Source: Pseudomonadota bacterium (GTDB taxonomy: Bacteria > Desulfobacterota > Binatia > Binatales > Binataceae). From it: a DNA stretch of 64,000 nt. The translations under genes were made by a program, and so were the position numbers. The stretch is taken from assembly GCA_021323945.1 (NCBI GenBank), contig JAJPKA010000014.1, positions 62,001 through 126,000 on the forward strand, in the 5' to 3' direction. Positions 7,242 through 14,639 of this stretch are shown piece by piece; position 1 is the stretch's first letter; each line of letters begins with the position of its first letter. Below the pieces are notes generated by a model. The model did not search any database. It was not told where the DNA came from and saw only the letters and a list, made by a program, of their open reading frames with translations.

Positions 7242-8867
7242 TCAGTGAGGGTCCACCCAGACGCGCTCCAGACGCGCCGGCCGCATCGGATTTAGGAGAT
7301 ACCCGTGCACCCACGGCTGTCTGATTGCGTAACTGATCGGATAATAGAGCAAAACCCAGGGAGCGTCGTTAATGATCATTCTCTGCGCCTGGTCATAAAC
7401 TTTATAGCGCTCGTCGAGGTTGGTCAGGAGTGCTGCTTTCTCCAGCAGCGCGTCGACATGCGGATTGTAGTAAAAGGAATTATTGTTTGCGCCCCATTGA
7501 CTGCGAGCGAATAGTACCTCGAGAAAGTTCTCCGGATCGGGAAAGTCGGCTTCCCATCCAGACAAGACCAGCTCTACGGTTCCGGGCTGACGGATAGCCT
7601 GCAGCAGTGACGGCCAGGCAACAGGTCTCAACTGCAGGTGGACATCGACCAGAGCGAGATCCTGCTGGATGGACTGCGCCAGCATCATTTGGGTCTCATC
7701 CGCGCGGATCCATAGCTGCGGCGCGAAATCTTTGGGGATGCCCGCTTGCTCCAGCAGCTGACGCGCCTTGCGCGGATCATACGGGTAGCCCCGAATCGAT
7801 GGGTCATAACCCGGCAACCCCGGCGGTAGAATGGTCGAGGCCGGAACACCGCGATGGTTGAACACCGCAACAAGCTTGTCCTTGTTGATCGCGTAATTGA
7901 ACGCACGCCTGACCCGGACATCGGTAAAGGGTGGAATCTGGCAATTCATCCCTAGATAGCTGGTGGCCAAGCTGACCTGTGAGAGGACGAGTGCTTTAAG
8001 CCGTGGGGTCTTCATCACCCAGGGAAATTCGGCTGGCGGGATGGAGGCTATATCGATTTCACCCGTTTCATATTTTAACCACTGGAGGTTATCGTCGACT
8101 CCGATTTCTTCCGACACCGCATCGAGACGCGGGAGTCCGGGGAGGAAGTAGTAGGGATTTCTCACCAGTACGATGCGCTGACCACTCTTCCATTCCTTCA
8201 GCATAAAGGGTCCACTACCGATGGCATGGCGCGAAAAATCCTTGCCGTAGCGTGCTACCACCTCGGGGGGAACAGCCGCAGCAAACGGCATGGCCAGTTT
8301 GGCAAGGAAAATCGGGTCCGGAGATGCCAGCTGAAAGATAATCGTCCAAGGATCGGGAGTTTTAATTCCGGCAACGCTTTTTGCCCGCCCGCTGCTGTAC
8401 AACGGCGCCCCTTCGATGCCGCGATAATATTCGATGCCCTGCGAATTGTTAGCCGGGTCCAGCACTCTCTCAATTTCGAACTTGAAATCGCCGCTGCTGA
8501 CAGTCCGGCCGTTACTGAAGCGGATATTACGGCGCAGATGAAAAGTGAAGGTCCGCGCATCAGCCGACGTCTCCCAACGGACCGCTGCATCGGGCACCAG
8601 CTGCACGCCCGAATCGCTGTAGCGGACCAAGGTATCGTACAGCATCTGTTCGAACGCCCATGATGCGGTATCGTAGCCTGCTACGGGATCGAGAGTCGGG
8701 ACGTCGTCGCGCGTGGCAAGTCGAAGTACGCTTCTTCCCCCAGTCGCGTGCGGCCGGGCACTGCGACATCCCCAGGCTAGAATGGTGGCAACCGAAAAGA
8801 TGATCGACAGAAGCTGGACAGGAACTAACTCCCTTTTGGCCCGGTCGCGGCTCGAACTCCGGTCCAC
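7242..8867 (-). CDS. Peptide/nickel-type ABC transporter substrate-binding lipoprotein (SBP family 5)
   Basis: This periplasmic binding protein (OppA/DppA class) delivers oligopeptides or similar ligands to the adjacent permeases. I place the start at GTG 8867, preceded by GAGGG and 14 bases after the permease stop; the frame is open further upstream, but that part overlaps the permease gene. The 541-residue product then has a hydrophobic signal ending at LAWGC, a lipobox, and family-5 hallmarks: LATRDDVPTLDPVAGYDT, TFHLRRNIRFSNGRTVSSGDF, VRVRRAFNYAINKD and MIINDAPWVLLYYP. The C-terminal NPMRPARLERVWVDP is typical. The ligand cannot be read from sequence. Confidence 0.88.
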   Translation of the reverse strand: MDRSSSRDRAKRELVPVQLLSIIFSVATILAWGCRSARPHATGGRSVLRLATRDDVPTLDPVAGYDTASWAFEQMLYDTLVRYSDSGVQLVPDAAVRWETSADARTFTFHLRRNIRFSNGRTVSSGDFKFEIERVLDPANNSQGIEYYRGIEGAPLYSSGRAKSVAGIKTPDPWTIIFQLASPDPIFLAKLAMPFAAAVPPEVVARYGKDFSRHAIGSGPFMLKEWKSGQRIVLVRNPYYFLPGLPRLDAVSEEIGVDDNLQWLKYETGEIDIASIPPAEFPWVMKTPRLKALVLSQVSLATSYLGMNCQIPPFTDVRVRRAFNYAINKDKLVAVFNHRGVPASTILPPGLPGYDPSIRGYPYDPRKARQLLEQAGIPKDFAPQLWIRADETQMMLAQSIQQDLALVDVHLQLRPVAWPSLLQAIRQPGTVELVLSGWEADFPDPENFLEVLFARSQWGANNNSFYYNPHVDALLEKAALLTNLDERYKVYDQAQRMIINDAPWVLLYYPISYAIRQPWVHGYLLNPMRPARLERVWVDPH

Positions 8868-8881
8868 GCTGTTCCCTCGAG

Positions 8882-9709
8882 TTATATCGTGGCACCTGGG
8901 GCGCGCGAACGCCCGCGGCGGCGCAAGTAACCATAGCCAAGGAGATTGAAGGCCAGTACGGCATAAAAAATCGCCAGGCCCGGAAACAGGGCGAGCCACG
9001 GAGCCGTCCGAAAGTAAGTGGTTGCCTCTTCGACCATCCGTCCCCAGCTTGGAGTGGGGGGCGGCACACCCAGCCCAAGAAAGCTCAAACCCGCGTCGAG
9101 CAACAGTGTTCCCGAGGTTCCCAGCACACCCATCACTACTATCGTCGGCAAAACGTTGGGCAGAATGTGGCGCACAATCAATCTTCCTGAGGGGGCGCCG
9201 AGGGTTCGCGCCGCGACAACGAAGTCGCGTTGTGCAAGCGATAAGGTCTCGGCGCGCACTACCCGAGCAACCCCGGTCCAGGAGACTAGGCCAATCACGA
9301 TCAGGATGTTGAGCAGGCTGGGGCGCAATACCGCCACCAGTGCCATCGCGAGCAACAGCGCCGGCAGTGTGAGCATTACATCAGTGAAGCGCATCAACAC
9401 GAAGTCGATACTGCCGCCGAAAAAGCCGGCAAGCAGCCCGATCGTCACTCCGATAGCAACTGTCACTACCATCGCGGCTACGCCCACCGCCAGTGACACC
9501 CTCGCCCCAAAAATAATCCGCGATAGAACATCCCGTCCAAGCTGATCCGTTCCCAAGGGGAAGGCTGCAGAAGGAGGGCCGGGATTGCCGAAAGTCGGCG
9601 CCACCGCACGCACCGGATCGTGGGGGGCGATTAAAGGTGCGAATAGCGCGGCCAACACCAGGCTAACTACCATCAGCAATCCGGCGGCCTCCATTAAGTT
9701 AAGACGCAT
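8882..9709 (-). CDS. Peptide-type ABC transporter permease, DppC/OppC family
   Basis: This inner-membrane subunit of the importer has 275 residues, shorter at the N-terminus than OppC. A first membrane helix (LLMVVSLVLAALFAPLIAPHDP) is followed by the periplasmic segment HPLGTDQLGRDVLSRII-like (here PLGTDQLGRDVLSRIIFGAR), which is diagnostic for DppC. The EAA cytoplasmic loop AARTLGAPSGRLIVRHILPN couples to an ATPase. Five to six membrane helices in total are apparent, and the end GYGYLRRRGRSR is basic. It lies 26 bases downstream of the DppB-type gene. No ATPase gene accompanies it in this window. Confidence 0.92.
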   Translation of the reverse strand: MRLNLMEAAGLLMVVSLVLAALFAPLIAPHDPVRAVAPTFGNPGPPSAAFPLGTDQLGRDVLSRIIFGARVSLAVGVAAMVVTVAIGVTIGLLAGFFGGSIDFVLMRFTDVMLTLPALLLAMALVAVLRPSLLNILIVIGLVSWTGVARVVRAETLSLAQRDFVVAARTLGAPSGRLIVRHILPNVLPTIVVMGVLGTSGTLLLDAGLSFLGLGVPPPTPSWGRMVEEATTYFRTAPWLALFPGLAIFYAVLAFNLLGYGYLRRRGRSRAPGATI

Positions 9710-9735
9710 CTGACCAGTGGGCGTGAGTCGTTCGA

Positions 9736-10665
9736 TTACTGGCCCTTATCCAGTGCGATCCTTGGATCAAGCCAAGCGTAGAGCAAATCAACGACAAGAT
9801 TGGCGACCACGATCAAGAACGCGGCGAAGAGCACCGTCCCCATTATCAGCGGAATGTCAAGATTAAAGATGGCATCGAAAGCCAACCGCCCAATTCCGGG
9901 CCAGTCGAACACCGTCTCGGTCAGCACGACACCCGAGAGCAGGCCGGCGAGATCGAGCCCGGCGAGCGTCACCAGCGGCAAGACGGCGTTGGCCAGGGCA
10001 TGCTTGAACAGCGCGCCCAGCCACGACAAGCCCTTGCTGCGCGCAGTCCTCACATAGTCCTGCTCCATCGCTTCGGTTAGATTGGTATGCAGGATGCGCG
10101 CATAATAACCAGCGAGACCTAGCGCCAGAGTTAGCGCCGGCAGAATCAGACTTCTCCAGCCATCGAAACCGCCCAGCGGGAATGAGCGCAATGTCGCTGC
10201 GGCGCCGATAAGCATTACAGTGCCGAGCCAGAAAACCGGGAGTGAAATCAAGGTCAATGAGACAAACAGCAGCAGCCGGTCAGTTGCTCGGTCGTGATAG
10301 GCGGCGGAAAGCACGCCCATCAGGAGTGCGAGAACCAGCGCCAATACCATCGCTGTGACGGCGAGAATGAGCGTTGCCGGAAACCTTTCCAGGATTAGCC
10401 TGGTCACGTTTTCACGGCGAATGTATGAGCGCCCGAGATCTCCCCGAATCGCTCGCCCGAGATAGCGCAGGTATTGCACGTAGATTGGTTGGTCCAGACC
10501 CAGTTGCGATCTAATAAGAGACAGCGTTTGCGGGTCGGCCTTTGCTCCCGCCATCGCAACCGCCGGATCGCCCGGAACCACGAAAGCAAGTGAGAAAGTG
10601 ATAAGCGAAGTTCCCGCCAGAACGAAAACTCCGAATATTATTCGCCGTACAACGTAGCCCAGCAT
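9736..10665 (-). CDS. Peptide-type ABC transporter permease, DppB/OppB family
   Basis: The 309-residue permease starts MLGYVVRRIIFGVFVLAGTSLITFSLAFVVPGDPA, the characteristic OppB/DppB opening. RSQLGLDQPIYVQYLRYLGRAIRGDLG, SLPVFWLGTVMLI, a TLALGLAGYYARILHTNL stretch and the EAA loop YVRTARSKGLSWLGALFKHALANAVLPL follow. Six membrane helices are expected, and the C-terminus contains DLLYAWLDPRI, standard for the family. It is the first gene of a permease-permease-binding protein operon. The two ATPases normally encoded with such systems are missing upstream and downstream, so they must be supplied from elsewhere or the operon has been reduced. Confidence 0.93.
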   Translation of the reverse strand: MLGYVVRRIIFGVFVLAGTSLITFSLAFVVPGDPAVAMAGAKADPQTLSLIRSQLGLDQPIYVQYLRYLGRAIRGDLGRSYIRRENVTRLILERFPATLILAVTAMVLALVLALLMGVLSAAYHDRATDRLLLFVSLTLISLPVFWLGTVMLIGAAATLRSFPLGGFDGWRSLILPALTLALGLAGYYARILHTNLTEAMEQDYVRTARSKGLSWLGALFKHALANAVLPLVTLAGLDLAGLLSGVVLTETVFDWPGIGRLAFDAIFNLDIPLIMGTVLFAAFLIVVANLVVDLLYAWLDPRIALDKGQ

Positions 10666-10719
10666 AAATTTCGGCGCCTGCTGACGAGACTTTGTTGGCG
10701 TGGCACCGCCTTTTGCGCA

Positions 10720-11007
10720 TCAGGCTGAAACAATTCCATTGCTCACCAAGAGGCGGCGCAGCTTGAGCTGAACGCGCTCTCGGCGCCGGCGCGCTGCGCC
10801 CGACTGTGTATCAACAGAGGCTGCGTCCGCCAACAAGAGAGAGCGCTCGTCCTGGCCAAGGCCTTCCATCAGGCGATTCATTACGTTCAGAATTTCCCGC
10901 TCTCGTTCTGTAAGTTGATCTCTGGCAGCAGGGTTTAGTGCTGCGTTGCTCAAGGCGCGAAAATGCGCCAGGAATGCAGCAGTCGAAGAATAGGTCGGTC
11001 GCTCCAT
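10720..11007 (-). CDS. Small basic hypothetical protein, 95 residues
   Basis: Not recognised. The frame starts six bases after the stop of the VIT1-like gene and ends about 54 bases before the permease start. The protein is helical and charged: a first segment with STAAFLAHFRALSNAALNP, then LTEREREILNVMNRLMEGLGQDE, which superficially resembles the start of LuxR/sigma-type DNA-recognition helices, then a very basic stretch (GAARRRRERVQLKLRRLL). The close spacing and the absence of a better frame support a real gene. A role in nucleic-acid binding is only a guess from charge, and no known domain boundary is visible. Confidence 0.6.
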   Translation of the reverse strand: MERPTYSSTAAFLAHFRALSNAALNPAARDQLTEREREILNVMNRLMEGLGQDERSLLLADAASVDTQSGAARRRRERVQLKLRRLLVSNGIVSA

Positions 11008-11013
11008 TGCCCA

Positions 11014-11778
11014 TCATGGAACCGCAGCGCCAAGCGGAGAAATCGCCAGGCCGATCACATACCCCAACGCTGCAGCGCCTAGTGCGATTACCAGGAATCG
11101 AACTCCTGCCAACGCGGGGTGCGGGTGTTCGGCCAGCCGCCCCTCAATGAGGTAGCCAACACCGAACAAGACAAGCGCAGTAGTGGCAAGGGCAGCGAAC
11201 AGGCCTGCTCGCACCGAAGAGAGCATCATAAACGGTAGCAAGGGGATTACCGCACCTGCCAGGAAGGCGAAGCCCATTAGCAGGCCGTCGGCGATCGGAT
11301 TACCAAATGAGCCTCCGCTGAGCCCATAAATTTTCTCTTCGGCCGTTGAATAGAGTGCCTGTGGAGCCGAGCTCAAAAGCCGGACGACACGATAACTCGC
11401 CTCGCGCGAGAGACCCTCTTTGGCCAGTTGCTCGAGCAGACTTTCCTGCACAATGTAGGGCTGAGCTTTTGCCTGGCGGCGGGCGCGACGCATCTCAGTC
11501 CGAATCACCTCGGTTTCGGCACGGGTTCCCAGATAAGCTCCGGCACCCATAGAAAGAGCTCCAGCTGCAGTCGAAGCCAACGCGGACAGTATAATCTGCG
11601 CGCGTCCTGACACCGCACCGCTGAGCCCCGCCAGGACGCCTGCGGTGGTCAGAACTCCGTCCTGCACACCGAACACGATCTCGCGAACGTTGGCCAAACG
11701 CTCGAAAATGCGGCGCTGCTCTTCAGGTTTTAGCACTGCCAAAGGAACCTTGAGGCCCCGGTTCAACGCTCCCCGCAC
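11014..11778 (-). CDS. VIT1/CCC1 family membrane transporter
   Basis: Family members move Fe(II)/Mn(II) across membranes in exchange for protons; bacterial ones are poorly characterised. The 254-residue protein has the signature start NVREIVFGVQDGVLTTAGVLAGLSGA, where the Asp is conserved, then a second helix with STAAGALSMGAGAYLGTRAE, a charged cytoplasmic helical segment (about residues 85-145, including ETEVIRTEMRRARRQAKA) that corresponds to the metal-binding domain, and three C-terminal helices. The start appears to be GTG 11778; a TTG four codons later with a GGGGAG just ahead is an alternative. It sits between a peroxiredoxin and the small basic protein, fitting metal or oxidative-stress handling. 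Confidence 0.85.
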   Translation of the reverse strand: MRGALNRGLKVPLAVLKPEEQRRIFERLANVREIVFGVQDGVLTTAGVLAGLSGAVSGRAQIILSALASTAAGALSMGAGAYLGTRAETEVIRTEMRRARRQAKAQPYIVQESLLEQLAKEGLSREASYRVVRLLSSAPQALYSTAEEKIYGLSGGSFGNPIADGLLMGFAFLAGAVIPLLPFMMLSSVRAGLFAALATTALVLFGVGYLIEGRLAEHPHPALAGVRFLVIALGAAALGYVIGLAISPLGAAVP

Positions 11779-11907
11779 TCGCCGTTTCCAGTGTCGGTCA
11801 CTCGTCGAGTGACTTTAGAAGCGAACAAGGCAGGCGCTTCGGACAATCCTTCGTTTGAGTTTGGGAAGAAGAGGTTAGATCGAAGTCCTTCATTGCAGAA
11901 GACTTAG

Positions 11908-12435
11908 CTAAAATTTCTGGTCAAGAGGACCGAATTCGTCTCCGGGTTGCCAATCGGCCGGGCACAATCGGCCCGAACGCAGCGCCCGCACTACGCGCAG
12001 GGTCTCGCTCACACTGCGGCCCACATTGATCGAGCTCGCAACGCAGTAAGCGATGATTCGCCTCTGGTCGAGTATAAAGGTTGCCCGCATCGCCACCTTT
12101 TCGCGCTCATCGAGTACGCCGTATTGGCGTGCCAGTCTACCGTCCTGGTCAGCAATTAATGGATAACTGATCCCGCCCAGTTCCTGTGACCATCGCAGAT
12201 GAAGCTCGGGGTCATCAACGCTCACTCCAACGATGCTGGTTTGCTCTTGTCGGAACGCTGGCTGTGCTCTATGGAATCCTGTGACTTCGGTCGGACAGAT
12301 AAAGGAAAAATCGTGTGGATAAAAGAACAGCACCACCATGTCAGAGCGAATGCGGTCGAAGCGAAGGCGGCTTATGCGACCATCAAACGCACATGGCAAA
12401 TCCCAATCTGGGGCGACATCGCCTGGCTTGAGCAT
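11908..12435 (-). CDS. 2-Cys peroxiredoxin (AhpC/TSA family)
   Basis: This thiol peroxidase reduces H2O2 and alkyl hydroperoxides. The 175-residue protein has the peroxidatic cysteine C47 in FFYPHDFSFICPTEV, preceded by the family start KPGDVAPDWDLP, the conserved SVDDPELHLRW region, an Arg in MRATFILDQRRII, and a resolving cysteine at about residue 158 in LCPADWQPGD, the AhpC-type C-terminal motif. So it is a typical 2-Cys enzyme, in contrast to the 1-Cys enzyme at 52.2 kb. An AGGTGA ribosome site precedes the ATG. It starts 26 bases after the SIMPL gene ends and is likely cotranscribed with it. No AhpF or thioredoxin reductase is adjacent. Confidence 0.93.
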   Translation of the reverse strand: MLKPGDVAPDWDLPCAFDGRISRLRFDRIRSDMVVLFFYPHDFSFICPTEVTGFHRAQPAFRQEQTSIVGVSVDDPELHLRWSQELGGISYPLIADQDGRLARQYGVLDEREKVAMRATFILDQRRIIAYCVASSINVGRSVSETLRVVRALRSGRLCPADWQPGDEFGPLDQKF

Positions 12436-12461
12436 GATTTGTCACCTAGTCGGCTAGCAGA

Positions 12462-13277
12462 TTACTCGATACTGTAAGTCAGCGAAACCGTGGCAGGGAC
12501 GGTAATTTCTCCGGCTGTTATGGGGGTGGGTGCGTGCGCGGTCAAGGCCGCCATCCCAGCGAATCTGGCCAGCGGCTGCGGCCGTGACTCGGCTTCGCTA
12601 GAGGCCCGCAGTACCGGACCGAGCTTCACTCCGAGAGCGTCGGCGAGCGCTGCGGCCCGTGTTTGTGCTTCGCGGGCGGCTTTGGCGATGGCTTCCGTTC
12701 GTACTTTCGAATCTGAATGCAGGCTGTAACTCAGGGAACTTACCCGGTTGGCTCCGGCGCCGATTGCCGCGTCGATTAAAGGCCCAATCAAGCCCAATTC
12801 TCCAGTTTCGATCGTTATTGTATTCTCAGCGGTGTAGCCCGTAACCGTTGGCTTGCCTTCTCGAGGTTCAGTGTAGTCCGGGCTCAGCGAATAGCCGCCA
12901 GTCCATAATCTACCCTTATTGCCGAGCTTGGAAGACAAGGCCTCCCGCACCTTTTCTGCCAACGCGCCATTCAGGCCGGCCGCATGGTCAGCGGTTGCCG
13001 CATGCGTTTCGATCGCGATTTCGAGCGTTGCCAGATCAGGTGCGGCTTGAATTTCTGCGTTACCGCTGACTTCGATGGTTCGCGTGCCTGACGTGAGCGG
13101 TGGTTGCGCTATGCCATCGGGTACAGGTGGAAGTCCAGGAGATGGCATAGGTTTCATTGGTGCAGAAGGGAGCGGAGGCGGGGATATCTCGGCCCCAAAG
13201 CTTTGGTGTCCCGGCCAAGACGACGACAACGGCAGCAGGATCAGGAGTGGAACCAGCGAGTGCCTGACTGAGAACAT
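12462..13277 (-). CDS. SIMPL-domain (DUF541) periplasmic protein
   Basis: The 271-residue protein carries a cleavable signal (FSVRHSLVPLLILLPLSSSWPGHQSFGAE), a Pro-rich linker to about residue 60, and a SIMPL domain beginning RTIEVSGNAEIQAAPDLATLEIAIETHAATA, continuing with GYTAENTITIET and ending LTAHAPTPITAGEITVPATVSLTYSIE. These match YggE-like proteins, which form oligomeric periplasmic or outer-membrane rings and have been linked to oxidative-stress tolerance. A GGAG ribosome site precedes the ATG by seven bases. It is upstream of and probably cotranscribed with the 2-Cys peroxiredoxin, which supports the stress link. Biochemical activity of the family is unknown. Confidence 0.88.
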   Translation of the reverse strand: MFSVRHSLVPLLILLPLSSSWPGHQSFGAEISPPPLPSAPMKPMPSPGLPPVPDGIAQPPLTSGTRTIEVSGNAEIQAAPDLATLEIAIETHAATADHAAGLNGALAEKVREALSSKLGNKGRLWTGGYSLSPDYTEPREGKPTVTGYTAENTITIETGELGLIGPLIDAAIGAGANRVSSLSYSLHSDSKVRTEAIAKAAREAQTRAAALADALGVKLGPVLRASSEAESRPQPLARFAGMAALTAHAPTPITAGEITVPATVSLTYSIE

Positions 13278-13469
13278 AATGGTCTCCGACTAACACAATG
13301 TTAGAGGTTTCAACAGCTCGTGTATCTGCGGGCAGCCCCTTATCGCTGAACTCGACGCTTCGGGGCCTCCTCCTTCAAATTACACGCTCAGGCCACAGAT
13401 CAAATCCGAGTTGCCTTAAAAATCACGCCGAGTAGCATACCCCTGAATCTCGTTGCGAGAGGAGTCCAT

Positions 13470-14354
13470 ATGCAAATCGGATTTTTTGCTGTCGGCATTG
13501 GCCCGAGTGCCAACCCGGAACTGCTGGCCCTCGCAGCGCGAGCCGTAGAGCAGTGCGGGTTCCATTCGTTGTGGACTGGCGAGCATGTGGTCCTGGTCAG
13601 CCAATATGCTTCAAAATACCCTTATACCCAGGACGGTAAGATGCCATTGCCGAATACGAAGGTCGATTTCCTCGATCCCTTTGCGACCCTAACTTTTGCA
13701 GCCGCCCATACCAAGAGTATCCGTCTGGGTACTGGTATCTGCCTGGTCCCTGAGCATAATCCGGTCGTCTTGGCGAAACAGGTGGCCAGCCTTGACAAGC
13801 TGTCGGGTGGGCGCTTCGACTTCGGTGTTGGAATCGGTTGGCTTGCTGAGGAATTCGCTGCGGTGGGAGTGCCATGGGAACGCAGGGCTGACCGCACCCG
13901 CGAGTATCTCAAGGCGATGACCCTGTTGTGGACTGAAGAAGAACCGGAATTCAAAGGGGAGTTCTGCAGCTTTCCCAAAGTATGCTCATATCCGAAACCG
14001 GTTCAGAAACCTCATCCCCCCATAATATTTGGCGGTGAGAGCACGCCCGCTCTGCGGCGGGTAGGTGAAGTTGGCAATGGATGGTTCGGGGTGAACGTCA
14101 CCCCGGAACAGGCCAAAGCCAAAATCGAGCGCATGCGCAAGTACGCGCAGGCTGCCGGGCGAGATCCGGACAAATTACACTTTTCAGTCTCTCCTGGAAT
14201 TGGCTCGTCGGTCGGTTTGGATGAAGTGAAGCGATATCGCGACGCGGGGGTTCACCAAGTGGTGATCGGAACAATCCCGCGTGACCCCAAAACCGTCCAG
14301 GGAGACGTGGAGCGACTCGCTGACAAGATCGTCGCTCCCGCCGCCCAGCTCTGA
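13470..14354 (+). CDS. LLM-class oxidoreductase, probably F420-dependent
   Basis: A 294-residue TIM-barrel enzyme of the bacterial luciferase superfamily. MQIGFFAVGIGPSANPELLALAARAVEQCGFHSLWTGEH, then PFATLTFAAAHTKSIRLGTGICLVPEHNPVVLAKQVASLDKLSGGRFDFGVGIGW, and the later YPKPVQKPHPPIIFGGES, are the hallmarks of the TIGR03619-like subgroup, most of whose members are predicted to use coenzyme F420. The cofG-H-D-E operon 16 kb away makes F420 use reasonable, but FMN cannot be excluded. A strong AGGAG precedes the ATG. It is transcribed divergently from the SIMPL-peroxiredoxin operon across a 192-base region. The substrate is unknown. Confidence 0.88.
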   Translation: MQIGFFAVGIGPSANPELLALAARAVEQCGFHSLWTGEHVVLVSQYASKYPYTQDGKMPLPNTKVDFLDPFATLTFAAAHTKSIRLGTGICLVPEHNPVVLAKQVASLDKLSGGRFDFGVGIGWLAEEFAAVGVPWERRADRTREYLKAMTLLWTEEEPEFKGEFCSFPKVCSYPKPVQKPHPPIIFGGESTPALRRVGEVGNGWFGVNVTPEQAKAKIERMRKYAQAAGRDPDKLHFSVSPGIGSSVGLDEVKRYRDAGVHQVVIGTIPRDPKTVQGDVERLADKIVAPAAQL

Positions 14355-14639
14355 CCGCTGTGCATCGGAGGACGCCCTACGCAGACGAGGGCTAAGTGTG
14401 TGAAATCTGCGCGGCGCTGACGTAAGCCGGCCCTCCATCAACGGCCGCGAAACCCATTCGGGCATGGAAGGGCGGATTTCATAGCGGATCAAGCGGGTCG
14501 TGTCTTCCGGTTGTCGGGGATGCGACGAGTATGCCTTATCCGTGAAGTCGTATCCGTATGATCGAGAGGCTAGAAGTTGAAGCGGCAACCTCCGTTTCAC
14601 TCGCAGCCATCGGGCCGCCGGCGCCCTATCGGCACCACG

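Noticed and set aside
8868-8999. Upstream extension of the ABC binding protein
   Set aside because: It runs into the permease gene, lacks a ribosome site and would place about 45 residues before the signal peptide.
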